This document shows positions 25,258 to 32,860 of a stretch of 64,000 nt of DNA, piece by piece (position 1 is the stretch's first letter; the number at the start of each line of letters is the position of its first letter). The notes under the pieces were generated by a model that did no database searches, was not told the origin of the DNA, and was given only the letters and a program-made list of their open reading frames with translations. Where the stretch lies: the NCBI RefSeq assembly GCF_017794965.1, contig NZ_CP051240.1:1612001-1676000 (forward strand), given 5' to 3'. A program made the position numbers and the translations under genes. Source of the stretch: Alcanivorax sp. Lineage in GTDB: Bacteria; Pseudomonadota; Gammaproteobacteria; Pseudomonadales; Alcanivoracaceae.

Positions 25258-25401
25258 AACCACAGAGGGCACAGAGTTCACGGAGAAGACCCGGGTGAAA
25301 GAGCCGTAGGAGCTTGCCAGCAAGCGATCATCGCCAGCAGGCTGGCTCCTACGGGAGCCAGTCTGCATTTCCTCAGTGAACCCTGTGTTCTCTGTGGAAA
25401 A
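25258..25401. repeat. nested palindromic element: CACAGAG arms around a REP-like hairpin
   Basis: Outer arms AACCACAGAGGGCACAGAG... (25258-25287) and ...CTGTGTTCTCTGTGG (about 25371-25398) are imperfect inverted repeats of about 28 bases. Inside sits a second palindrome, CCGTAGGAGC (25304-25313) / GCTCCTACGG (25345-25354), with inner TTGCCAGCA pairing. The outer arms are the same family as the repeat at 61,102; the inner one is the GTAGGAGC REP type seen at 31.5, 35.5 and 56.8 kb. Confidence 0.75.
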
Positions 25402-25502
25402 ACCGCCTTTGAACTTGGATTCGCGTGATCGGCTGCTAACCCTTTGATTCCCCCTGGATTCCCATTACTCTCTGCGATATTCGCAATCAGGGAGAGAGCA
25501 GC

Positions 25503-26300
25503 ATGTCCAAGAGCCTGGCTGGCAACGTGGTCTGGATTACCGGTGCATCGTCCGGGATTGGTGAAGCTGTGGCGAAATCCTTTGCCCGGCGTGGGGCGCT
25601 GCTGGTGTTGTCCGCCCGACGTGAAGCGGAGCTGGAACGGGTCCGTGACGGGCTGGTGAATGCCACAGAGCACCTTATTCTGCCACTGGACCTGGTGGAC
25701 AGTGAGGCCATGCCGGCAGCGGTGCAAGCCGTGCGGGAACGTTTCGGGCGGCTGGATCTGATGATCCATAATGGCGGTATCTCCCAGCGCTCTCTGGTGG
25801 CAGATACCGCTCTGGCAGTGGACCGGCGTATCATGGAAGTGAACTTCTTTGGCACTGTGGCTTTGACCAAGGCAGTGCTGCCCTGGATGAGAGAGCAGGG
25901 CGGAGGTCGTTTTGTGGTGATTACTTCCCTGGTGGGGGAGCTGCCGACGCCGCTGCGTAGCGTGTACAGCGCCAGCAAGCATGCTCTGCACGGTTTCTTC
26001 GAATCCCTGCGTGCAGAGGAGTTTGATAGCGGTATCCGTGTGACCCTGGTGATGCCCGGCTTTGTCCGAACCCAGGTCTCCGTGAATGCGCTCACAGCGG
26101 ATGGCTCTGCTCAAGGCACCATGGATGACGCCCAGCAGAGTGCCATGCCGGCAGAGGAATGCGCTGAACGGTTGCTCAAGGCCGTGCAGCGGGGGCGTGA
26201 TCAGGTTATCATCGCCGGCCGCGAAAAGGCTGGCATCTATCTAAAACGCTGGTCTCCCGCTCTGTACCGCCGACTGATCCGCAACATGAAGGTCACCTGA
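25503..26300 (+). CDS. short-chain dehydrogenase/reductase
   Basis: Classical SDR of 265 aa with cofactor loop TGASSGIG, an HNGG in place of the usual NNAG, catalytic serine in VITSLVGELP and the YSASKHAL tyrosine-lysine pair. The C-terminal extension (LKRWSPALYRRLIRNMK) is basic and amphipathic and could lie on a membrane, as in DHRS7-like lipid enzymes, which it resembles overall. The substrate is unknown. AGGGAGAG precedes the ATG. Its stop overlaps the ttcA start (TGATG), so the two are co-translated. Confidence 0.85.
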   Translation: MSKSLAGNVVWITGASSGIGEAVAKSFARRGALLVLSARREAELERVRDGLVNATEHLILPLDLVDSEAMPAAVQAVRERFGRLDLMIHNGGISQRSLVADTALAVDRRIMEVNFFGTVALTKAVLPWMREQGGGRFVVITSLVGELPTPLRSVYSASKHALHGFFESLRAEEFDSGIRVTLVMPGFVRTQVSVNALTADGSAQGTMDDAQQSAMPAEECAERLLKAVQRGRDQVIIAGREKAGIYLKRWSPALYRRLIRNMKVT

Positions 26301-27154
26301 TGTCTGACAGCGTCGAAGCCAAGAAAAAGACCCGTCTCAACAAGTTGCAGAAGAAATTGCGACGTGAAGTGGGGCGTGCCATTGCCGATTTCAACATGAT
26401 CAGCGAGGGCGACAAGGTCATGGTGTGCCTGTCCGGTGGCAAGGATTCCTACACCATGCTGGAAATCCTTCGCAATCTGCAGCATTCGGCACCGGTGAAC
26501 TTCGAGCTGGTTGCGGTGAACCTGGATCAGAAACAGCCCGGTTTCCCTGAGCATGTCCTGCCTGAGTATCTGGAAAGGGAAGGGGTGGCGTACCACATCC
26601 TTGAGAAAGATACCTATTCCATCGTCAAGGAGAAGGTGCCTGAGGGCAAGACCACCTGTGGCCTGTGTTCCCGCCTGCGGCGTGGCAGCCTGTATGGGTT
26701 TGCCGAGGAAATCGGTGCTACCAAGATAGCCCTGGGGCATCACCGCGATGACATCGTCGAAACCCTGTTCCTGAACATGTTCTATGGTGGCAAGATGAAA
26801 GCCATGCCACCAAAGCTGCGCAGCGATGACAACCGCAATATCGTTATTCGTCCACTGGCCTACTGCCGGGAAAAGGACATTATCGAATTCTCCGGGTTCA
26901 AGGATTTCCCCATTATTCCCTGCAACCTGTGTGGCTCCCAGGAGAACCTGCAGCGCCAGGTGATCAAGGACATGCTTCAGAAATGGGACCGTGAACAGCC
27001 GGGACGGATCGAGAATATCTTTGCGGCCGTGCAGAACATCGCGCCGTCCCAATTGGCTGATACCCGCCTGTTTGACTTCGAAAATCTGGAAGACGGCCAG
27101 CAACGTGGTGGGGAGCAGGCACACCGCCTGGATGTGGTCAACCTCTTTGGTTGA
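26300..27154 (+). CDS. ttcA: tRNA 2-thiocytidine(32) synthetase
   Basis: Enzyme of 284 aa that thiolates C32 of certain tRNAs using ATP, a [4Fe-4S] cluster and sulfur from IscS. The PP-loop is CLSGGKDSYTML; the three cluster cysteines are expected in CGLCSRLRRGSLYG and CNLCGSQENLQR, both complete. GHHRDDIVETLFLNMFYGG is the family signature. It overlaps the SDR gene by one base. It shares the sulfur-modification theme with mnmA, trhO and tusBCD in this window. Confidence 0.95.
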   Translation: MSDSVEAKKKTRLNKLQKKLRREVGRAIADFNMISEGDKVMVCLSGGKDSYTMLEILRNLQHSAPVNFELVAVNLDQKQPGFPEHVLPEYLEREGVAYHILEKDTYSIVKEKVPEGKTTCGLCSRLRRGSLYGFAEEIGATKIALGHHRDDIVETLFLNMFYGGKMKAMPPKLRSDDNRNIVIRPLAYCREKDIIEFSGFKDFPIIPCNLCGSQENLQRQVIKDMLQKWDREQPGRIENIFAAVQNIAPSQLADTRLFDFENLEDGQQRGGEQAHRLDVVNLFG

Positions 27155-27327
27155 TCAAAGACCACACAGTCACGCTAATTTTTGTCACTAAACATGATTC
27201 GTGGCCGCGTTTCGGCTAGAATACCCACCGTTTTTTTGCGAGCGACTGATCTCGGTCGTCTCGCCGCAGTCGTACTTCCCGGGCTTGATGTGATGGCTTG
27301 ACCCGCTTTCTGATTGTGGGTCGCACG

Positions 27328-27341
27328 GCGGTTATAACCGC
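27328..27341. promoter_or_regulatory. 14-bp perfect palindrome in the glcB leader
   Basis: GCGGTTATAACCGC lies 59 bases before the glcB start and downstream of a likely -10 (TAGAAT, 27217-27222). A second possible -10, TATACT at 27360-27365, lies just after it, so a bound protein could block either start. No regulator is assigned. Confidence 0.35.
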
Positions 27342-27399
27342 TCTCACGGACAGTGCCGATATACTGAAGACTTCTCTGGACCAGAAGGGTAGGAGCACC

Positions 27400-29568
27400 A
27401 TGACCGATCGTATTCAGAAGGGTAGCCTCGAAATCGCTACCGAACTCCATGATCTGGTAGTCAACGAGATTGCGCCGGGTACCGGCGTGGACCCGGAGCA
27501 CTTCTGGGCCGAGCTGGAAGCCATCCTCAAGGACCTGGCACCCAAGAACAAGGCACTGCTGGAAAAGCGTGAAGCAATCCAGGCGCAGCTGGACGAGTGG
27601 TACAAAGCGCGCAAGGGCCAGTCCATCGACATGGCTGAATACAAGCAGTTCCTGACCGAGATCGGTTACCTGCTGCCGGAAGGCGAAGACTTCAAAGTCA
27701 CCACAGACAACGTGGACGAGGAAATCGGTCGCATTGCTGGTCCGCAGCTGGTAGTGCCGGTGAAGAATGCCCGTTTTGCCCTGAATGCGGCCAACGCCCG
27801 CTGGGGTAGCTTGTACGATGCCCTGTACGGCACCGACGTGATTTCCGACGAAGGCGGCGCCGAGAAAGGCGGTGCCTACAACCCGAAACGTGGCGCCAAG
27901 GTAATTGCCTGGGCTCGCGATTTCCTGGACAACTACTTCCCGCTGGCCAGCGGTTCCCACAAGGACAGCACCGGTTATGCCATCGTTGACGGCAAGTTGG
28001 AAGTGTCCCTGGGCGAAGAGAAGACCGGCCTCAAAGACGAATCCCAGCTGAAAGGCTACCTGGGCGATGCTGCGGCTCCCAGCGGTGTTCTGGTCAAGCA
28101 CAACAACCTGCATGCTGAAATCCAGTTCGATGCCAGCCACCCAATCGGTGCCGACGACGCGGCCAACATGAAAGATGTGCTGCTGGAATCCGCCATTACC
28201 ACCATCCAGGATTGTGAAGATTCCGTGGCTGCCGTGGATGCGGAAGACAAGGTAGAGGTTTACCGCAACTGGGCTGGCCTGATGAAGGGCGACCTGCAGG
28301 AAAGCTTCGAGAAGGGTGGCAAGACCATGACCCGTGCCATGAACGGTGACCGTGAGTACACCGCGCTGGACGGCTCCACCCTGACCCTGCACGGCCGCTC
28401 CCTGCTGCTGGTGCGTAACGTGGGTCACCTGATGACCAACCCGGCCATCCTCATGAACGGTGAGGAAACCCCGGAAGGCATCATGGACGGCATGGTCACC
28501 GTACTGGCGGCCATGCACGATCTGAAGAAGATCAACAAGCTCAGCAACAGCCGTACCGGCTCCGTGTACATTGTGAAGCCGAAGATGCATGGTCCGGAAG
28601 AAGTGGCCTTTGCCGTTGAGCTGTTCGGTCGCGTCGAGAAGGCCCTGGGCCTGGCAGACAAGACCCTTAAAATCGGCATCATGGATGAAGAGCGTCGCAC
28701 CACCGTGAACCTGAAGGAGTGTATCCGTCAGGCCAGCGACCGGGTGATCTTCATCAACACCGGTTTCCTTGACCGTACCGGTGATGAGATGCACACCTCC
28801 ATGGAAGCCGGTCCGTTCGCACGCAAGGGCGATATGAAAGGCATGGCCTGGATCAAGGCCTACGAAGACTGGAACGTGGATATTGGTCTGGAATGCGGCC
28901 TGCCGGGCCACGCCCAGATTGGTAAGGGCATGTGGGCCATGCCGGACGAAATGGCAGCCATGATGGCTAACAAGGCCGGTCACCCCAACGCGGGCGCCAA
29001 CTGCGCCTGGGTACCGTCTCCGACCGCTGCCACCCTGCACGTGACCCACTACCACGAAGTGGATGTGGCCGCAGTACAGGCCAAGCTGGCCAGCCGTGAG
29101 CGAGCCTCACTGGACGATATCCTGACCCTGCCGCTTCTGGACCGTGAGCTGAGCGCTGACGAAATCCAGCAGGAGTTGGATAACAATGCCCAGGGTATCC
29201 TGGGTTACATGGTGCGCTGGATTGATCAGGGCGTGGGCTGTTCCAAGGTGCCGGACATCAACGATGTGGGCCTGATGGAAGACCGTGCCACCCTGCGTAT
29301 TTCCAGCCAGCACGTGACCAACTGGCTGCACCACGGCATCACCAACAAAGACCAGGTGATGGAAACCCTGAAGCGCATGGCCGAAGTGGTAGATCGCCAG
29401 AACGCCAACGATCCGCTGTACACGCCCATGGCCAAGGACTTCGACGGCTCTGTTGCCTTCCAGGCTGCGGTTGAGCTGGTCTTTGAAGGCTGCTCCCAGC
29501 CGAGCGGCTACACCGAGCCGGTTCTGCACCGTCGTCGCCGAGAGCTGAAGAAGGCAATTAATAATTAA
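27400..29568 (+). CDS. glcB: malate synthase G
   Basis: Glyoxylate-cycle enzyme of 722 aa joining glyoxylate and acetyl-CoA to make malate, needed for growth on fatty acids, alkanes or acetate. The length is that of isoform G (about 720-725) and not isoform A (about 530). Recognisable blocks are RSLLLVRNVGHLMTNPAI, FINTGFLDRTGDEMHTSMEA and the C-terminal CSQPSGYTEPVLHRRRRELK, which carries the reactive cysteine known in E. coli GlcB. The ATG at 27400 has GTAGGAG upstream; the frame is open 34 codons further without support. The last codons (INN and stop) lie inside an AT-rich repeat. Isocitrate lyase is not in the window. Confidence 0.96.
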   Translation: MTDRIQKGSLEIATELHDLVVNEIAPGTGVDPEHFWAELEAILKDLAPKNKALLEKREAIQAQLDEWYKARKGQSIDMAEYKQFLTEIGYLLPEGEDFKVTTDNVDEEIGRIAGPQLVVPVKNARFALNAANARWGSLYDALYGTDVISDEGGAEKGGAYNPKRGAKVIAWARDFLDNYFPLASGSHKDSTGYAIVDGKLEVSLGEEKTGLKDESQLKGYLGDAAAPSGVLVKHNNLHAEIQFDASHPIGADDAANMKDVLLESAITTIQDCEDSVAAVDAEDKVEVYRNWAGLMKGDLQESFEKGGKTMTRAMNGDREYTALDGSTLTLHGRSLLLVRNVGHLMTNPAILMNGEETPEGIMDGMVTVLAAMHDLKKINKLSNSRTGSVYIVKPKMHGPEEVAFAVELFGRVEKALGLADKTLKIGIMDEERRTTVNLKECIRQASDRVIFINTGFLDRTGDEMHTSMEAGPFARKGDMKGMAWIKAYEDWNVDIGLECGLPGHAQIGKGMWAMPDEMAAMMANKAGHPNAGANCAWVPSPTAATLHVTHYHEVDVAAVQAKLASRERASLDDILTLPLLDRELSADEIQQELDNNAQGILGYMVRWIDQGVGCSKVPDINDVGLMEDRATLRISSQHVTNWLHHGITNKDQVMETLKRMAEVVDRQNANDPLYTPMAKDFDGSVAFQAAVELVFEGCSQPSGYTEPVLHRRRRELKKAINN

Positions 29569-29720
29569 TAGTTAATAATTAATAGCGGCGCGCTCGCGAG
29601 TCGCTAATTGCCCGAAAGCAAAGAGGCCGCGCCCAATTGTTGGGCGCGGCCTCTTGCGTTTGTAAAAACATGAAAGCTGCTCGCGTAGCTATTCATTATT
29701 CATTATTAACTATTCATTAA
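29556..29720. repeat. AT-rich inverted repeat around a GC-rich hairpin
   Basis: Left arm AATTAATAATTAATAG... (29556-29584) and right arm ...ATTATTAACTATTCATTAA (29689-29720) are inverted copies of a TTAATAGTTAATAATGAATAG-type sequence. Between them sits the strong hairpin at 29621-29655. The left arm encodes the end of glcB and the right arm the end of the gene facing it. Related arms occur at 31,253, 45,800, 56,720 and 57,262. Confidence 0.75.
29621..29655. terminator. bidirectional hairpin between glcB and the secretin-like gene
   Basis: Perfect 16-bp stem AAGAGGCCGCGCCCAA / TTGGGCGCGGCCTCTT with a three-base loop. T-runs are short on both sides, but the stem strength and the convergent setting suggest a shared terminator. 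Confidence 0.75.
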
Positions 29721-30459
29721 CTTCCACCATCACCTCTATCGGCAACGTAACCGTCTGCCGTGCGCTCTGATAGCGGCCTATGCCTTGTTGTGTGGTCTGG
29801 TTGACGGTGTTGATCGTGCCCATCTGCTGCCACTGGCCGGGTTGCAGGCGCAGGGTGGAGGCGCTGTGTTGGGTGTCGGCAATTCCAGGGCCGCCGGGCT
29901 GGTCGTGGCGTTGCTGGATCTGCAGTGTCACGGTGCCGTCCATGTTGACCTGCGGGGTAACCTGAATACCCCGTTCCAGTGCGTGCAGATAAGTGCCGTT
30001 ATCGCCACCGCTGAGTGCCAGCAGGGTGCCCTGGTTGATCCCTGCGGAATAGCCGCTCAGGGTTCTGACCTGATAATCGCTGTGTCGCTTGGCGTATCGT
30101 TGTTGCTGCTGTACCTGCACAGCGGCGTTGGTGCCGGAAAATGTCTTGCGGGACAGTTCTATATCCGCACCGAAACGTTGTTCATGGCTGCCACCCGCAC
30201 GACGCAGAAAGACTGTCACGGCCTTGGGTTTACTGTTCAGTTCACCCAGTACCGACTGTAATTCCTGGAAGTTGCTGCTGGTGGTGCGGATGATGAGCTT
30301 GCCCTGATAGGCATTAACGGTACCGCCATCCGGGAGGAGAGGGCCAATTACCGGTACCAGGGCAGCAGCATCCGGTCGTGAGATGACATGCAGGCTCATG
30401 TCCTGTGCAGTGACAGAAAGGGAAAGCCCCAGTAACAAGATCGCGAGTATCCGTCTCAT
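29710..30459 (-). CDS. small secreted secretin-like protein
   Basis: Exported protein of 249 aa with a clear signal peptide (MRRILAILLLGLSLSVTAQD, cleavage about 19). Residues about 25-80 (IIRTTSSNFQELQSVLGELN) resemble the N-terminal ring domains of type II/III secretins, and residues about 165-249 (GIQVTPQVNMDGTVTLQIQ) resemble the start of the secretin barrel. Canonical secretins exceed 400 aa, so this is a reduced, stand-alone version whose pore-forming ability is doubtful. No secretion or pilus genes lie nearby. The start has AGGAG upstream. The last residues VNE and the stop come from the AT-rich repeat. Confidence 0.6.
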   Translation of the reverse strand: MRRILAILLLGLSLSVTAQDMSLHVISRPDAAALVPVIGPLLPDGGTVNAYQGKLIIRTTSSNFQELQSVLGELNSKPKAVTVFLRRAGGSHEQRFGADIELSRKTFSGTNAAVQVQQQQRYAKRHSDYQVRTLSGYSAGINQGTLLALSGGDNGTYLHALERGIQVTPQVNMDGTVTLQIQQRHDQPGGPGIADTQHSASTLRLQPGQWQQMGTINTVNQTTQQGIGRYQSARQTVTLPIEVMVEVNE

Positions 30460-30542
30460 GGCGCTCCTTGCTGAAATCGGTGACTCGGGCGGTATCATTA
30501 TTTCATCACTCTAACCTGCATCTGGTTGATCTGACAGGCATA

Positions 30543-31274
30543 ATGGCCGCCTGGTTCAATCAGAGAGATTCCGTGCCCATGTTTGCCAACAGTCGAGCGG
30601 TCCAGTCCAACCAGGACGGTGTGCATCCTGATCTGGAAAAGGTGGTCCGCCGCCACCTGGATAGCGCCTGGCAGGCGCCCCTGGCTGACTTCGACCGTGC
30701 CGCATTTGCCCGGGCACAGGAATGGCGCAATCGGCAAGGTGAAACACGGCCCCTGATGCTGGACAGCGGCTGCGGTACAGGGCGCTCCTCGGTGCATCTG
30801 GCCAAGGCTAATCCGAAGGCTCTTGTGATCGGGGTGGATCAGTCAGAGGACCGGCTAGCCAGAGCGCAGCGTCGCTTCGCTCCTTTGCCGGAGAACCTTT
30901 TGCTATTACGTAGCGATTGTGCCGGGCTGTGGCGATTGATGGTAGAAGCCGGCTGGCAGCTGGCCCGTCATCAGATTCTCTATCCCAATCCCTGGCCCAA
31001 AAGCGCTCATCTTAAACGCCGCTGGCATGGCCATCCGGTGTGGCCCTCGGTGCTGGCCCTGGGTGGTGAACTGGAGCTGCGGAGCAACTGGCCTGTCTAT
31101 CTGCAGGAAGTCCAGTCAGCCCTGCTGCTGAGCGGCCATTGCGCACAGATTGACCCATTGCCGGAAGGTCACGAGCCGGTGACAGACTTCGAGGAGAAGT
31201 ATCAGGCCAGTGGGCAGGTGAATTGGCAACTGTTGGCGAGGCTGAGTGAGTCGTTAATAGTTAATAATGAATAG
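30543..31274 (+). CDS. TrmB-like SAM-dependent methyltransferase (divergent paralogue)
   Basis: Protein of about 243 aa with the TrmB fold, whose known members make m7G46 in tRNA. The SAM loop is LDSGCGTGRSSVHLAK, and YPNPWPKSAHLKRRWHG replaces the canonical PDPWxKxRHxKRR, so the key aspartate is asparagine. The C-terminal TDFEEKY keeps the TxFE pair that contacts substrate. It is therefore a divergent relative, possibly with altered activity, and the true trmB is expected elsewhere. Several starts are possible (30,468; 30,543; 30,579); none has a strong ribosome site. The last seven residues (SLIVNNE) are encoded by an AT-rich repeat. Confidence 0.72.
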   Translation: MAAWFNQRDSVPMFANSRAVQSNQDGVHPDLEKVVRRHLDSAWQAPLADFDRAAFARAQEWRNRQGETRPLMLDSGCGTGRSSVHLAKANPKALVIGVDQSEDRLARAQRRFAPLPENLLLLRSDCAGLWRLMVEAGWQLARHQILYPNPWPKSAHLKRRWHGHPVWPSVLALGGELELRSNWPVYLQEVQSALLLSGHCAQIDPLPEGHEPVTDFEEKYQASGQVNWQLLARLSESLIVNNE

Positions 31275-31281
31275 TTAATAG
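31253..31281. repeat. single AT-rich repeat arm at the end of the TrmB-like gene
   Basis: GTTAATAGTTAATAATGAAT and the bases after it match the arms of the element at 29.6-29.7 kb. No inverted partner is seen before the next gene, so this is a solo copy or half an element. Confidence 0.6.
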
Positions 31282-31915
31282 CGAAGCGGGATGGTGGAGC
31301 GGGTGCTGCCCGGCGGGTGGCCGCATTTTTTTTTCAGGGGAGATCCCTGACATTAAAGTCATTCAATGATTCCGGGAATGATTGGCTATTTGCAAGGAGC
31401 GGCGTTTGCTATGCCCTTCGGGGGCGGCCGCGACCCGCACGGCGCTTGTGTTTTTCGCACCGCGACTGGCGTTTCGACAAAACAGGAAGCCCTTTCCTTT
31501 GTGGGAGCTTGCCTGCAATTGGTGGGCGTCGCCGACCGTATTATCGTCTGCAGGCAGACTCCCACAGAACTAATCTCAAATTCCTCTGTGGGAGCGGTGG
31601 TTCCACCGCGAGGGTCTTGAGCTGAGCTTTTTGGGTCGCGGTCGGACGACCGCTCCTGCGACATACTCCCTCACACGGCTGTGGGAGCTTGCTTGCAAGC
31701 GAATCCCCCCGCCTCCTTCGCGTGCAGGCTCTCTCTCATTGCTATTGAGGGGGACGACAGTGCTTTATTGGTAACGTACAAGCAGCGCCTGAAGTGCTTG
31801 CCGAACGAAATGGGCTGGATTTGTCTGCCGAAACTCGCCCCCGAAACGCGCTTTGCGCGATTTAAGATACAGTCTGCGCTCCCGGATCAGATGTCTTCTC
31901 GCAGCGCGACGCTGT
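31275..31915. repeat. 641-bp gene-free stretch with a cluster of REP-like palindromes
   Basis: Three REP-type units are visible. The first is at 31,500-31,566 (TGTGGGAG ... CTCCCACA, inner GCCTGCA / TGCAGGC). The second is at about 31,588-31,660: two head-to-head copies, TGTGGGAGCGGTGGTTCCAC facing a reverse copy ending CCGCTCCTGCGAC. The third is at 31,679-31,704 (TGTGGGAGCTTGCTTGCAAG). The open frames across it are made of these repeats and are not credible genes. I see no promoter, tRNA or small-RNA signature in the rest (31,705-31,915). Confidence 0.7.
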
Positions 31916-32419
31916 CTAAAGCCTCAACTCCCTGAGCTCGGGGCTCCCCGATGACCGTTCCCAGAGTGTCTGGAAATCCCGTGCCAGGCGTGGCGCGTGG
32001 GGCAGGCGATGGGCGCAGAGGTGAACTCTCGCCGGGCGTGGCCAGCCCTGTGCGTCAAGCAGGCCTGTCCCATCGCCAATGGCATGACAGGCCTGTGCAT
32101 CACGGTCGTCAGGCTGGGTCTGGCGAAGGTGAATGCGCGAGGGCAGGCGCCGGGCCAGGTGGATCAGCCGATGGCCGTCGCGGACGGCGGCCTCCTGATC
32201 ATCATAGAGGATCCGGATATCGACACGCTCACTGCTGATGGCGAGGGCCTTGATAGCATCACAGACCTGGCTGTGCGCAGTGAGTTCATCGAGCACCGGG
32301 ACACGTATCCAGAGAGTGCGGCGACAAGCAGAAACCAGTAAGGCCAGCGCTTGGCTGGCCTCACTGGGCGACAGGCTGTGAAGCGTGTCATTTTTGCCGA
32401 TTTCCAGCTCGATGGGCAT
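31916..32419 (-). CDS. DUF7931-like protein
   Basis: Soluble protein of 167 aa. The blocks SERVDIRILYDDQEAAVRDG, HRLIHLARRLPSRIHLRQ and DFQTLWERSSGSPELREL match a family I recall as DUF7931, usually found beside a GNAT acetyltransferase, as here. The middle resembles one half of a phospholipase-D-like fold but lacks an HKD motif, so it is probably non-catalytic. It starts five bases after the GNAT stop and is almost surely co-transcribed with it. Function unknown. Confidence 0.65.
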   Translation of the reverse strand: MPIELEIGKNDTLHSLSPSEASQALALLVSACRRTLWIRVPVLDELTAHSQVCDAIKALAISSERVDIRILYDDQEAAVRDGHRLIHLARRLPSRIHLRQTQPDDRDAQACHAIGDGTGLLDAQGWPRPARVHLCAHRLPHAPRLARDFQTLWERSSGSPELRELRL

Positions 32420-32424
32420 GCCAG

Positions 32425-32850
32425 TCAGAGCAGGGGTTTGAACATCTGACGGTGGGGGATGTTGGCGTCCATGAAGATGCCCCCGGTTACGGAGAAACCG
32501 GCAGCTTCATAAAAGCTGGTGGCATGGGTCTGGGCATGCAGAAAGATTTCTTCCATGCCTTTGGCTCTGGCGGCTTCCTCGGCGGCCACCAGCAGGGAAC
32601 TGCCAACACCGTTGTTGCGGTGTTCAGAGAGCACACACAGGCGACTGATCTGGCCAGTGGGTAGCAGGCGAATACAGCCAGCCGGTTGCTGATCGGCGTC
32701 CAGGGCCAGGAAATGGATGGCGTTATTGTCTTCGCCGTCCCATTCCAGCTCTTCCGGAACACGCTGTTCCTCGATGAATACCTTCTGACGCAGCGAGCGC
32801 AGTGCTGCTTCATGCTCGCCCCAGCGGGTTTCGATGATGCTGATAGCCAT
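32425..32850 (-). CDS. GNAT-family N-acetyltransferase
   Basis: Acetyl-CoA-dependent acetyltransferase of 141 aa, of the ElaA/YjdJ-like type: VFIEEQRVPEELEWDG is the family's N-terminal signature. SRLCVLSEHRNNGVGSSLLV carries the acetyl-CoA pyrophosphate loop (RNNGVG), and ATSFYEAAGF the terminal helix. The substrate is unknown. The start at 32850 (MAISIIETRW) leaves 10 bp to the roxA stop; an ATG at 32898 would overlap roxA. It sits between roxA and the DUF7931 gene in one operon. Confidence 0.85.
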   Translation of the reverse strand: MAISIIETRWGEHEAALRSLRQKVFIEEQRVPEELEWDGEDNNAIHFLALDADQQPAGCIRLLPTGQISRLCVLSEHRNNGVGSSLLVAAEEAARAKGMEEIFLHAQTHATSFYEAAGFSVTGGIFMDANIPHRQMFKPLL

Positions 32851-32860
32851 GGGGGTCTCG

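Noticed and set aside
27175..29055. A 626-codon open frame antisense to glcB
   Set aside because: It mirrors the codon pattern of glcB, is rich in His/Gly/Gln with no domain, and has no ribosome site. GC-rich third positions commonly keep such antisense frames open.
31317..31704. Open frames across the REP cluster, and a possible CRISPR-like array
   Set aside because: The translated sequence is repeat-derived and has no homologous look. Repeats are unequal, palindromic and unevenly spaced, in both orientations, with no spacers of constant length and no cas genes.
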